Positions 44,273 to 53,108 of a stretch of DNA of 64,000 nucleotides are shown here, piece by piece (position 1 is the first letter of the stretch; each line of letters begins with the position of its first letter). The position numbers and the translations under genes were made by a program. Origin of the DNA: an uncultured Saprospiraceae bacterium (GTDB lineage Bacteria; Bacteroidota; Bacteroidia; Chitinophagales; Saprospiraceae); NCBI GenBank assembly GCA_937959115.1, contig CALGAW010000022.1:124001-188000 (forward strand), read 5' to 3'. The notes under the pieces were generated by a model, which was given only the letters and a program-made list of their open reading frames with translations, was not told where the DNA came from and did not search any database.

Positions 44273-44755
44273 ATGCAATCGATCATTACTATTGCGTTAA
44301 CTGCTCTCTTCTACTTACATCCCTTCTATGTGAGTATAACTGAAATAAATCATAATGAGAAGGCCCAAACGTTAGAATGTACCATCAAAACATTCACCTC
44401 TGATATTGAAGATGCCTTAAAAGAAAAAGGTTTTGGAAAATTATCAATTGGCACGAATGAAGAAAAATCAACTGCTGATTCTCTAATAAATATTTATCTA
44501 GATGATGTTATTGATTTTACTATTAATGGAGCAGAAGTTTCTTTCAATTATCTAGGAAAAGAAGTAGAAGAAGACGTATCCTGGATTTATTTAGAAATAG
44601 AAAATGTTGCCAATTTAAAGGCATTTGAAATGACCAATCAACTCTTGTTTGATTTGCAAGAAACACAGTCGAATTTGGTTAATATTTTTGCGAATGATTC
44701 AGAGTACAGTTTTTTACTAAAAAAAGGAAGAGATACTGACTCAATAGAGTTCTAG
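44273..44755 (+). CDS. DUF6702 family protein
   Basis: Small exported or membrane-associated protein of 160 aa with a signal-like N-terminus (residues 1-17) followed by HPFYVSITEINHNEKAQTLE and KTFTSDIEDALKE, the characteristic DUF6702 opening. Function unknown. In other Bacteroidota this family sits beside M1 peptidase and HupE/UreJ genes; here those are 3.6 kb away on the other strand, separated by the HAD gene and the ligase cassette. A short TACTTG/CAAGTA hairpin (44242-44261) precedes the start. Confidence 0.75.
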   Translation: MQSIITIALTALFYLHPFYVSITEINHNEKAQTLECTIKTFTSDIEDALKEKGFGKLSIGTNEEKSTADSLINIYLDDVIDFTINGAEVSFNYLGKEVEEDVSWIYLEIENVANLKAFEMTNQLLFDLQETQSNLVNIFANDSEYSFLLKKGRDTDSIEF

Positions 44756-44774
44756 TTTTCAACTTATCCACAAG

Positions 44775-45848
44775 TTAACCAACATTTTCAAGCGCTTTAT
44801 TTCTTCTACATAAAAACAAGAGAAAAAGACTAGATCCAAACAGTAATAACCCAATTGCTTGATGCAAAGCACCTAACATCACTGGTATACTTCCCTTACA
44901 ATTAATAATGGTAATTATTCCTAGGAAAATCTGGAGTATAAACAATCCTATTAACAAATTTAGTGCTGTCGTAACTGTTTTGTTTCGCTCTATCTTATAA
45001 AACTTAACAAGCATGTATACAAAACTAATTATTAACAAATAAGCTGTAAAACGGTGCAATACTTGTACAAGTGCTGGTGCAAAGCTATTTCTACTATACA
45101 ATAAGAAGTTTTCTTTCGTCCAATTGCTGCCATCTAGTATCTCGCTTGGGATGAATGCTCCGTTCATGTCAGGGAAGGTGGGATAGCTCAATCCAGCCTT
45201 CATACCACTCATCAACCCGCCAAACAAAATCTGGATAAACAGAAGCACCGTAAAGCCTACGACTAGCTTTCTTAACATCGAATTGTGTAAAACTGATTTT
45301 CCGAAATCGTGTTCATGCAAAGTTGTCCACAAAAGGTAGCCAAATAGGCTAAAACCAATGCCTAAATGGATCATTAATTTGTAGGCACTTACCCATGCCC
45401 GTTCAGGTGTATTCAGACCACTTTTTACCATGATCCAACCGAACACTGCAGCGGTTGCTGCCATCAATATTACAATGCCTAATCGTCGTATAAGTGTATT
45501 ACTTAGTTCTTTCTTTGCTAAGAAAAATAGAAATGGAAATAAAAAGATAAAACCCATACCTCTTGCCCATAATCTATGGAAATATTCCCAGAAGTAAATC
45601 CACTTAAACTCTGACAGTGTCATAGTTGAATGAATGGCCTCAAATTGTGCTTTCGCATGTGTTTTGTATTTTTCGAAAGCGATATCCCATTGCTGTCCAG
45701 TCAAAGGAGGTAATGTTCCTTTAATAACGTTCCATTCTGTGATCGATAGACCCGAATCTGTTAATCTTGTAATGCCACCGATCACCACTTGACCAAATAC
45801 AAGTACCACGCCTACTAAAAGCCAAATTCTAACCCACTTCTTATACAT
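44775..45848 (-). CDS. Heme A synthase (COX15/CtaA)
   Basis: Integral membrane enzyme of 357 aa from the ATG at 45848 (MYKKWVRIWLLVGV); an in-frame TTG at 45887 would add 13 polar residues. It oxidises heme O to heme A for cytochrome c oxidase. About eight membrane helices are seen. The conserved GGITRLTDSGLSITEWNVIK near 29-48 follows helix 1; EYFHRLWARGMGF supplies the first heme-axial His with RLWA, and a second His pair lies in LHRFTAY and GALHQAIG near the C-terminus. Convergent with DUF6702. Confidence 0.92.
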   Translation of the reverse strand: MYKKWVRIWLLVGVVLVFGQVVIGGITRLTDSGLSITEWNVIKGTLPPLTGQQWDIAFEKYKTHAKAQFEAIHSTMTLSEFKWIYFWEYFHRLWARGMGFIFLFPFLFFLAKKELSNTLIRRLGIVILMAATAAVFGWIMVKSGLNTPERAWVSAYKLMIHLGIGFSLFGYLLWTTLHEHDFGKSVLHNSMLRKLVVGFTVLLFIQILFGGLMSGMKAGLSYPTFPDMNGAFIPSEILDGSNWTKENFLLYSRNSFAPALVQVLHRFTAYLLIISFVYMLVKFYKIERNKTVTTALNLLIGLFILQIFLGIITIINCKGSIPVMLGALHQAIGLLLFGSSLFLLFLCRRNKALENVG

Positions 45849-46418
45849 AGTTTTGTAACTAAATTTAATTTTTCTCGTTGAATACAATATTAATCATTAC
45901 ATCTAAGTTTTTATTCATCCATATAAACTAAACCCCTAAACTTAGAATCTGTTCAAATTACGTTTTCCACATTTCTGTTGGTCTATTATTATTTTTTTGA
46001 TTAATTTTTATTTTCTATTATCATCATCAGTAGTGTTAGTTTGTAGATAAAATTATTCTTATAAATTATGAATAATCATTGTTAAGAAATTCTACGAATA
46101 GTTAACATCTAATTCACATCATTTATCCCTTTGCTTTTCTAGGATTTTGAAACCTTTTAAACATTCTGTTAATTAATGATGTTATTAGTAAATTTTGTTG
46201 TTGACAAAATTAATAACTTCAATTTGATGTATATAAGTAGTGTTCAAATCAACATACTTATCCTTCATATTGTAATTATTTAATATTATTATTTTTTAAT
46301 TAGTTAGTGAACGTTGATAACTTAGTATCTATAATCATTGTTTTTAACAAATAGTGTTATTAACTTATCGGGAATTTTATATTGAATCATTTTCATTTGA
46401 AGATAATTTTTATTAAGG
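45849..46418. other. AT-rich intergenic region without recognised features
   Basis: About 570 nt, very AT-rich, between the divergently oriented heme A synthase and SRAP genes. I see no ORF of significance, no tRNA, no long inverted repeat and no clean TAnnTTTG box. It must hold the two divergent promoters. Confidence 0.6.
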
Positions 46419-47108
46419 ATGTGCGGAAGATTTTCATTTGCCACAAGTAAAGAAAAACTAATCAAGAGTTTCCCAGATATTCAGGTTGAGACTATACCAG
46501 TTGCCAATTTTAATATAGCGCCAACTCAAAAGGCTGTTGTAATAACAAACGAGCAGCCTCAAGTATTGCAGAATTTTCGCTGGGGGCTCCTAGCACATTG
46601 GGCAAAAAATGACAGAGCAGGGGGAAAGCTGATCAACGCACGCGCAGAAACCGTCATCAGCAAACCGTCATTCAGAATACCAATCCGCAAAAGAAGGTGC
46701 TTAGTAGTGGCTGACAGCTTTTATGAATGGAGAACCCACGGAAAAACAAAAATCCCGTTTCGGATCACACATGCTTCTGGACAACTACTAGCCTTTGCTG
46801 GCATCTGGGATTACTGGAACAGTCCTGCTGGAGTTACGATTAATTCATTCGCAATTATCACCACTTCCGCCAACAAAGAAATGAGCGAAGTGCATGAGCG
46901 GATGCCCGTTATCCTCGATTCGAAAGAATTGCAAGATACCTGGCTCGCCGAAACTGATCTCGATACCACCTTGTCCTTGATGCGCCCACTTACAGATAAT
47001 TCATTAGAGATGTATCGGATTTCACCAGCTGTCAATTCTGTTAACTTTAATTCCAAGGAATGTCATAAACCACACAACCCGCCGCTGACATTGTTCGATC
47101 AGTTTTGA
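46419..47108 (+). CDS. SRAP (SOS-response-associated) protein
   Basis: HMCES/YedK family protein of 229 aa that forms a thiazolidine DNA-protein crosslink with abasic sites in single-stranded DNA. Cys2 (MCGRFSF) is the crosslinking residue after Met removal; INARAET near 74-80 supplies the conserved Asn, and the active-site Glu/His residues are seen in SFYEWR near 105 and VHERMPVIL near 164-172. Full length. Monocistronic, with a small CGGC/GCCG hairpin and TTTT just past the stop. Confidence 0.93.
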   Translation: MCGRFSFATSKEKLIKSFPDIQVETIPVANFNIAPTQKAVVITNEQPQVLQNFRWGLLAHWAKNDRAGGKLINARAETVISKPSFRIPIRKRRCLVVADSFYEWRTHGKTKIPFRITHASGQLLAFAGIWDYWNSPAGVTINSFAIITTSANKEMSEVHERMPVILDSKELQDTWLAETDLDTTLSLMRPLTDNSLEMYRISPAVNSVNFNSKECHKPHNPPLTLFDQF

Positions 47109-47281
47109 AAATTTTCTCGGCTTCGCCGTTTTACTGAAATGAGAAAATCCAATAATAACTAGGTCGAGCAGATTATTCTATTTGGATTTAAGTAATATAT
47201 TAATGTAATTTAAACAACAGGCATTGTTCCAAACAAGTCTTCTAGTAATAAATGAATTTTCTAATTAAAAACCAATCTCAA

Positions 47282-48199
47282 ATGAGAATTAACAGAAGAT
47301 CCGCTTCAAAACTAATAGCGATTGCTGGTGCTTCAATTTTATTTGATCCATTTTCTCAACTTCGGACAAACAAACAGATGAATTTTCGACAAATACCAAA
47401 ATCAAGTGAAAAGATTCCTGTGGTTGGACTAGGAACTTGGCAGACGTTTGATGTTGGAAATTCTGCTGAAGAAAAAGCACCTTTAAAAGAAGTTTTGAAA
47501 ATCTTAACTGAACATGGTGGCTCGATGATCGATTCCTCACCCATGTATGGACGTTCAGAAAAAGTGGTTGGTGAATTAACAACAGAATTAAATCTGAAGA
47601 ACAAAATATTCGAGGCTACTAAAGTTTGGACTTCAGGAAGAGAACAAGGCATTCAACAAATGAATACATCTATGGAATTGATGCAAGCCAATCCGATTGA
47701 CTTAATGCAGATCCATAATCTACTCGACTGGAAAATACAGTTAAAGACCTTGAGAAAATGGAAAGAAGATCAGAAAATAAGATACATCGGCATTACACAT
47801 TATCATAAAGGTGGCTACCAAGAAATGGAAGAAATCATGAGAAATGAACCACTTGATTTCATTCAAATAAATTACAACGCTGCTGTTCGAGATGCCTCCG
47901 AAAGAATATTGCCCCTAGCAAAAGACAAGGGCATTGCTGTGATAATTAATAGACCTTACCAAGGTGGCTCTCTTTTTAGAGCAACCAAAAATAAAGCCTT
48001 ACCAGCTTGGGCAGACGAATTTGATGCAACCACATGGGGACAGATTTTTCTAAAATTCATTCTCGCAAATCCAGCAGTTACTTGCGTAATTCCAGGTACA
48101 TCAAAAGCCAAACACATGTTGGACAATGTTCAAGCAGGTTTCGGGAAGTTACCAACTCTTGAGCATCAAAAAAAGATCATTCAATTGATTTCATCTTAA
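47282..48199 (+). CDS. Aldo/keto reductase with Tat-like signal
   Basis: NAD(P)H-dependent oxidoreductase of 305 aa from the ATG at 47282; an ATG at 47252 would add 10 residues. The N-terminus carries a twin-arginine signal (INRRSASKLIAIAGASILF), suggesting export of the folded protein. The AKR catalytic tetrad is intact: Asp in MIDSS, Tyr in PMYGRSEKV, Lys in ATKVW and His in MQIHNL. GTWQTFDVG near the N-terminus and CVIPGTSKAKHMLDN near the end bind the cofactor. The substrate is unknown. The next gene is an FAD oxidoreductase on the same strand. Confidence 0.85.
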   Translation: MRINRRSASKLIAIAGASILFDPFSQLRTNKQMNFRQIPKSSEKIPVVGLGTWQTFDVGNSAEEKAPLKEVLKILTEHGGSMIDSSPMYGRSEKVVGELTTELNLKNKIFEATKVWTSGREQGIQQMNTSMELMQANPIDLMQIHNLLDWKIQLKTLRKWKEDQKIRYIGITHYHKGGYQEMEEIMRNEPLDFIQINYNAAVRDASERILPLAKDKGIAVIINRPYQGGSLFRATKNKALPAWADEFDATTWGQIFLKFILANPAVTCVIPGTSKAKHMLDNVQAGFGKLPTLEHQKKIIQLISS

Positions 48200-48255
48200 A
48201 TCTTTCCAAAGAAGAAGTAATAAAAATCAATAATATTACAGAAATAACCAATAAA

Positions 48256-49380
48256 ATGAATTTCAGTTACTGGGAAAAATCCACCTGGCTTCAAGCCATC
48301 GACTACCTCATCATAGGCTCTGGAATAGTTGGCATCAACGCAGCGCTCACCTTCCGAGAAAAACACCCCAACGCTAATATCACAATCCTGGAACGAGGAA
48401 TGCTGCCAAGTGGTGCCAGTACAAAAAACGCAGGCTTCGCCTGCTTTGGAAGTGTTACGGAATTAGTCAATGACTACAAAGAAAACACCGAAGAACAAAT
48501 AATCGAGCTACTACAACTCAGATGGAAAGGCCTACAGAAAATGAGAACCCTTCTAGGAGACAAAGCAATCGAATACAAGCCAACTGGCGCACACGAATTA
48601 TTCAAAGAGGAAGCTGAATTGCAGATGGCACACGATCAAATGCAAAAGCTAAATTGGACCATCGAAGAAGCAATCAACCAGAAAGACACCTTCACGCTAG
48701 ACCACGACGCTCAAAAATTTTTTGGCTACGCCAGTTTCCAGACAACATCCATTTTCAATCAACATGAAGGCCAATTAAATACAGGCAAAATGATGAAGGC
48801 GTTCCTGAAATTAGCCCAATCAAAAAACATCCAAATCCTCAATGGTTGCGAGGTATCTGAAATCAGAACAACAGGAAAACCAACGATCCAACTAACAAAC
48901 GGTCAACAAATAGCAGCAAACAAGATCCTAGTCGCCACCAACGGATTTGCTAAACGGCTTCTGCCGGAAATAAAAGTCACCCCAGCCAGAAACCAAGTCC
49001 TAATCACCGATCCGATTAAAGGATTGAAATTAAAAGGCTGTTTTCATTTCAACCAAGGCTACACCTATTTCAGAAACGTGGGCAACCGTGTTCTACTAGG
49101 CGGTTCACGCAATATCGCTCTAGAGCAGGAAACCACCGACACCTTCGGGCTCACACCTGACATCCAACAACATCTAGAAACCATGCTCAAGGAAAACATA
49201 ATCCCCAACACGGAAGTCCAAATTGCACATCGCTGGAGTGGAATACTAGGAGTCGGCAACAAACAACCCATCATAAAACGATTATCCGATGATGTAGGAA
49301 TTGCGGTCCGACTAGGCGGAATGGGCGTTGCGATTGGCTCATTGATTGGGGAACGCGGAGCCCAATTGCTAATGGAGTAA
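48256..49380 (+). CDS. FAD-dependent oxidoreductase (DAO family)
   Basis: Flavoprotein of 374 aa of the D-amino-acid oxidase/glycine oxidase family. The dinucleotide-binding motif IIGSGIVGINAAL lies at about 19-31, followed by SGASTKNAGFACFG (about 54-67), typical of amine oxidases; the C-terminal RWSGILGVGNKQP and GGMGVAIGSLIGE complete the FAD site. It probably oxidises a secondary or primary amine (sarcosine-, glycine- or D-amino-acid-like). It starts 56 nt after the aldo/keto reductase gene. The family call is firm, the substrate open. Confidence 0.85.
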   Translation: MNFSYWEKSTWLQAIDYLIIGSGIVGINAALTFREKHPNANITILERGMLPSGASTKNAGFACFGSVTELVNDYKENTEEQIIELLQLRWKGLQKMRTLLGDKAIEYKPTGAHELFKEEAELQMAHDQMQKLNWTIEEAINQKDTFTLDHDAQKFFGYASFQTTSIFNQHEGQLNTGKMMKAFLKLAQSKNIQILNGCEVSEIRTTGKPTIQLTNGQQIAANKILVATNGFAKRLLPEIKVTPARNQVLITDPIKGLKLKGCFHFNQGYTYFRNVGNRVLLGGSRNIALEQETTDTFGLTPDIQQHLETMLKENIIPNTEVQIAHRWSGILGVGNKQPIIKRLSDDVGIAVRLGGMGVAIGSLIGERGAQLLME

Positions 49381-49402
49381 CTCTTGTCAATCATCACTCA
49401 AC

Positions 49403-49558
49403 TCAGTAGGCGACCTGCTTCAACCAGCCTGCAGTTCCTTTTAAAATCTCAGCTCTATCCAACACATTTTTTATGTATCTGTGCAGTATTCACAAAAGGC
49501 AATCGTTTTGATTTCTTTATCTGCAACAGGAGCACCACAAGGCATTACAGAGTGTCAT
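49403..49558 (-). pseudogene. Broken small zinc-ribbon gene
   Basis: The intergenic stretch encodes on the minus strand a zinc-ribbon-like protein of about 52 codons interrupted by two frameshifts. An ATG at 49558 opens with MTLCNA. After one extra base the frame continues CGAPVADKEIKTIAFCEYCT; near an A-run (T-run 49467-49472 on the plus strand) one base is missing, and it resumes KNVLDRAEILKGTAGWLKQ to a TGA at 49403. Restored, it shows CxxC...CxxC and the downstream helix of putative zinc-ribbon proteins. It begins 21 nt after the thymidylate-kinase-like stop codon. Confidence 0.55.
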
Positions 49559-49579
49559 AATAGTTAGTTTAATTCCAGA

Positions 49580-50608
49580 TTAGAGCATTTCACGGGTTAC
49601 AATTTTAACTGTCGGCATCAACGAAGTTCCCTTTTCCTTAAACTGAATTACTTCTCGCTCATAATGTGGATTTTCACCTTCAGCTGGCCCAGGAACAAAC
49701 AAAATAATAAAATCGGTCAACTCATTTTGCATAGAAGCATTATTCAACACGACATCATATCGCTGCGTTTCGGTAGCAATGATTGCAATACCTCGCTGCT
49801 GAATTCCCAAGGGCAAATCTGCCTGAATCGCATAAGCCTCTTGATCCGACCATTGCAATTTTCCGTTGACCGTAAAGCCATTTTTTTCAAGATAATTAAA
49901 GCAGCTTTCGCTGAACGATTGGGTGCGTTCATTATTCAAATTGATTTGAAAACGATCCACATCAAGCAATCGTTTATCTTCCCAACCCTCTAATTTATTT
50001 ATTTGTAGTACTAATCCTCGAAGCACTTCATCCATAGAACCATTGGCATCTATTTCAACAATATTTTCTTGGCGTGTAGCTCTCAAAAACTCAATTCCTT
50101 TGAGAAATTTGTTTCGAGTAGCCGTTAGGTTATCCTCAAATAACTCCTTTGCTTTATTCCGCTGATCCATGCGCTGATAGCACACTTCATTCGACACATT
50201 AAAAAAGAAAATGATAGCTGGTTTCCTTGCCATTCGATTCAAATGCATCACTTCTTCCATTGGTGTTTCCTCTGTGGTCTGATAAACAAGGGAAGAGAGA
50301 TAATACCGATCACAAATCACGATGCGCCCTTCCTCACCAGTAAGCCAATTGCTGATGACTCTTGATCCGTGGTCCATTCGATTAGCAGCAAAGGCGAGCG
50401 CTAATGTCCGATGACTGAAGTCTGTGATCTTTTTTTCAAGGATCTGCCGAATATACAACCCACTAGTCGACCCATCATGTGGCTCAAACGTTAGCTTAAT
50501 TTTGTTTGGATAAATACCATTAAGAAAAATAGCCAATTGACGAGCAAGCGTTGACTTCCCTGACCCATCCAGACCTTCAATAACAATAAACAATGATTTT
50601 TTCGGCAT
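49580..50608 (-). CDS. Thymidylate-kinase-like protein with C-terminal extension
   Basis: P-loop nucleotide kinase of 342 aa from the ATG at 50608 (MPKKSLFIVIEGLDGSGKS); a GTG at 50629 is less likely. The Walker loop GLDGSGKS is at 12-19, the dTMP-kinase DR[YF] motif is DRYYLSSLVYQ near 95-105, and the lid region contains Arg/Lys (MDQRNKAKELF). The kinase domain ends near 205, as in dTMP kinase. A further ~135 residues, beta-rich and unrecognised to me, follow. It may be the housekeeping dTMP kinase or a specialised paralogue; the extension is the odd feature. Confidence 0.75.
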   Translation of the reverse strand: MPKKSLFIVIEGLDGSGKSTLARQLAIFLNGIYPNKIKLTFEPHDGSTSGLYIRQILEKKITDFSHRTLALAFAANRMDHGSRVISNWLTGEEGRIVICDRYYLSSLVYQTTEETPMEEVMHLNRMARKPAIIFFFNVSNEVCYQRMDQRNKAKELFEDNLTATRNKFLKGIEFLRATRQENIVEIDANGSMDEVLRGLVLQINKLEGWEDKRLLDVDRFQINLNNERTQSFSESCFNYLEKNGFTVNGKLQWSDQEAYAIQADLPLGIQQRGIAIIATETQRYDVVLNNASMQNELTDFIILFVPGPAEGENPHYEREVIQFKEKGTSLMPTVKIVTREML

Positions 50609-50752
50609 GTTCTCAATTTCAATAATCACTAAAATTAGTGGATTAAAGTTGAATCTTCAAAGTCTGAATGAAATTGTTTTTAACCAGCAATAAATTCGCA
50701 TGTAACTTACATCTGGCTATTCTGTATTAATGGAATAGTTAAAACCAAAATT

Positions 50753-50827
50753 GCACTGAATGTGCGAATATTACTTAGGGCAAAACCCTAGGACGCAACA
50801 CAGGAAGAACCAAAGCGCTGAAAGTGC
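50753..50827. repeat. Two degenerate hairpin repeat units
   Basis: GCACTGAATGTGC (50753-50765) and GCGCTGAAAGTGC (50815-50827) are two related short hairpins 62 nt apart, with an AGGGCAAAACCCT hairpin between them. The pattern resembles a dispersed GCxCTGAAxGxGC family that I recall from several bacterial genomes, in decayed form. No transposase is present. Confidence 0.4.
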
Positions 50828-50870
50828 GGCATCATATGTATCATAGAGTTTTTGTATTGTAAAATAGGGC

Positions 50871-51470
50871 TTAATTACAGTTAGAATTATAATGGTTAAT
50901 CATGGTTACGATCGAACGTTTGGGATAATGTCCTTTTTTGATTCTTTTTGATAATTCAGGGCAATCCTGAAAGTATTTTATCATATCCCTTCTAAAAAAG
51001 AGTGGTCTTACCCTTTTATATAAATCGTCCTGCCTTTGAAGAAAATATATCGGTCCGAAATTAGTAAAGTTAAACCAGCTCGGATTTTTATAGAAATGAA
51101 ACAATTTCAAACCGCCATCAACTCCCACTCTCAGAAAGACATTCGTACTTTGTGCATTATGAAATTGTTTTGGTTTAATATTAGAAGGAGTTTTTACAGA
51201 TAACATTCTAAAATCCTGATTCGCATAATTAAATCTGATTTCTTTTGCTTGATGTGGTTTTAAGATCCGTCTTTCACCATTGGGATCTAAATAGACTACT
51301 CGATACTGGAATTCGTAAAGTATGGATTCATAGTAAACATAAAGTCCTGGAATCTTAAACTTCACCTCTACAATTTCATTTTCAAAATGAATTTGTCCTT
51401 TTACTGATCTAGCTTCAAGTTCAGCGACAAAAAGGGACAAAAGAAAAATTGGGATAATTAACTTTTTCAT
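50871..51470 (-). CDS. Exported hypothetical protein
   Basis: Protein of 199 aa from the ATG at 51470 (MKKLIIPIFLLSLFVAELEA, a signal peptide). An upstream ATG at 51494 overlaps the -7 box at 51492-51499, so it cannot be in the message; this decides the start. The mature protein is basic, rich in Phe, Tyr, Arg and Lys, with few recognisable motifs (RVYLDPNGERRILKPHQAKE-like segment near 60). I do not recognise a family. It is monocistronic. Confidence 0.6.
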   Translation of the reverse strand: MKKLIIPIFLLSLFVAELEARSVKGQIHFENEIVEVKFKIPGLYVYYESILYEFQYRVVYLDPNGERRILKPHQAKEIRFNYANQDFRMLSVKTPSNIKPKQFHNAQSTNVFLRVGVDGGLKLFHFYKNPSWFNFTNFGPIYFLQRQDDLYKRVRPLFFRRDMIKYFQDCPELSKRIKKGHYPKRSIVTMINHYNSNCN

Positions 51471-51491
51471 TTTAAATTGTTTTTTGAATTT

Positions 51492-51499
51492 CAAATATA
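51492..51499 (-). promoter_or_regulatory. -7 box TATATTTG for the exported hypothetical gene
   Basis: Minus-strand TATATTTG, perfect TAnnTTTG, 21 nt upstream of the ATG at 51470. Confidence 0.55.
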
Positions 51500-51705
51500 G
51501 ATAAAATCATCCAAACATTTGACCCTGATATTTTGGTCGATACTCCCTTGATTTCCAAACCAAAGGCCAGAGGAAGAATCAATCTAACAGCCTTAAAAAG
51601 GTGAACAATTAAAAGAAACTTAATAGTTACCGCTTCACAGAAAAAAACACTAGAAATCTCCAATAATTAATTAGTAAGAAACCCTGCTATTTCCAAGTAA
51701 AAGAA

Positions 51706-51713
51706 TATATTTG
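51706..51713 (+). promoter_or_regulatory. -7 box TATATTTG of the SWIM-MoxR-VWA operon
   Basis: Perfect TAnnTTTG match. With a start of transcription about 6-7 nt later, the leader to the GTG start at 51753 would be roughly 33 nt. No -33 TTG at the expected distance. Confidence 0.6.
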
Positions 51714-51752
51714 TATCTAGCAAAAAGGACATTATTCAATCACAATTAATAA

Positions 51753-53108
51753 GTGAATCTAACAGAAGCGTACATTGAGAAACTAGCAGTAAATGCAAAC
51801 GCTTTTAAAGCAGGAAAAAAGCTATCCCTTTCGTCCAAATGGGTAGAATATCACAAAAGCGAAAGAGCAATTTGGGGCGCCATCAAAGGTTCGGGAAAAA
51901 ACCCTTACCACGTCTCCATCGATTTGCAGGATCTGGCCTATAAGTGTTCCTGCCCTTCAAGGCAACATCCATGCAAACATAGTATCGCCATTCTGTTGCT
52001 ACATTGTCAGGAAAGCGCTTCCTTCACTCAATCAACAGAACCACCAGAAATAGCTGAATGGCTTGACAAAAGACACGCAAAAACCACTGCAGCAGATACA
52101 CCCAAAGTGCTCACCGAGAAAGAAATTGAAAAACGAGCTGCCGACAAAGCAAAAAGAGTTGCCAGTCGCTTCGATTCCATCAACAAAGGAATACAGGAAT
52201 TAGACCAATGGCTAAAAGATCTAGTCAGATTAGGTTTACTTGAACTTCCATCAAAAGATTACGCGTTCTTCGAAAATTTCGCCGCAAAAATGGTCGATGC
52301 GAAAGCACCAGGCCTAGGAGCCAGAATCCGATCCTTAAATGAACTGAACTACAGTGTACAAGACGGTTGGCAAGAAGACGCCTTTGAAATCATAGGACAA
52401 TTGTATCTACTGATAAAAAGCTTCCAGCAACAACCCAAAGACCAAGAAACACCTTATCTGCAAACACTTAAATCCCTGATCGGTTGGAACATAAATAAAA
52501 AAGAATTACTAGTAAATCCTGATTCACTCAAAGTAACTGACCAATGGCTCGTTCTGGGTTCTTTCGTTGAAGAAATGGATGAACTCACTGCCTACCGCAC
52601 ATGGGTGCAAGGAATCAAAACAGGCCATCGCGGTTATCTCCTTGACTTTGAAACAAAATTCTCAACGGGTCCGCCACCTTTATTGATAGACGGTGCATCC
52701 TTAGAAGCTGAACTTATCTTCTATCCTGGAAATCAACCCTATCGAGCTTTTGTCAACACACAAAAGCCAATAGAAGAAAAAACCGTACCGGCCAAGCACT
52801 TTTGTAAGAACTGGGACGATCACCATAAGTTAACAGTAACCCGACTATCCGAAAACCCTTGGATAAATAATCAATTTTATCTCATTAAGAATGTTCGGTT
52901 TGTTAAAACAGGAAACGATTGGATTGCTTGTGATGAAAATAAAAAATTCCAACACATACAGCGCTCCGTCTACCAACATTCAAGCGATAAAATATTGACA
53001 ATGATGCTACTAGCCAATCATACACCAGTCGGACTTAGTTTCGTTCAATACAATGATGGTATCTTGCCACTAGGCATATTTCATAACCAAAAATATACCT
53101 GCTTGTGA
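51753..53108 (+). CDS. SWIM zinc-finger protein (YehQ-like)
   Basis: Protein of 451 aa that begins with a GTG at 51753; no ATG precedes the conserved opening NLTEAYIEKLAVNANAFKAG. The SWIM zinc finger CSCPSRQHPCKH (ligands C65, C67, C74, H76) is complete; SWIM domains bind DNA or proteins. The remainder is alpha/beta with no catalytic motif that I recognise. It is the first gene of a five-gene operon; its stop overlaps the next start in a GTGA (53105-53108). The E. coli relative is YehQ, encoded with yehL, yehM and yehP. Confidence 0.85.
   Translation: MNLTEAYIEKLAVNANAFKAGKKLSLSSKWVEYHKSERAIWGAIKGSGKNPYHVSIDLQDLAYKCSCPSRQHPCKHSIAILLLHCQESASFTQSTEPPEIAEWLDKRHAKTTAADTPKVLTEKEIEKRAADKAKRVASRFDSINKGIQELDQWLKDLVRLGLLELPSKDYAFFENFAAKMVDAKAPGLGARIRSLNELNYSVQDGWQEDAFEIIGQLYLLIKSFQQQPKDQETPYLQTLKSLIGWNINKKELLVNPDSLKVTDQWLVLGSFVEEMDELTAYRTWVQGIKTGHRGYLLDFETKFSTGPPPLLIDGASLEAELIFYPGNQPYRAFVNTQKPIEEKTVPAKHFCKNWDDHHKLTVTRLSENPWINNQFYLIKNVRFVKTGNDWIACDENKKFQHIQRSVYQHSSDKILTMMLLANHTPVGLSFVQYNDGILPLGIFHNQKYTCL

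Noticed and set aside
44764-44772. TTATCCACA, a perfect DnaA-box consensus between DUF6702 and heme A synthase
   Set aside because: Only one box, within a small AACTT/AAGTT hairpin between convergent genes; no cluster, no dnaA/dnaN/parAB nearby, so not evidence of an origin.
46419-47108. SRAP gene and the ligase cassette as one DNA repair island
   Set aside because: They are separated by heme A synthase, DUF6702 and a 570-nt gap, on separate transcription units; nothing links them.
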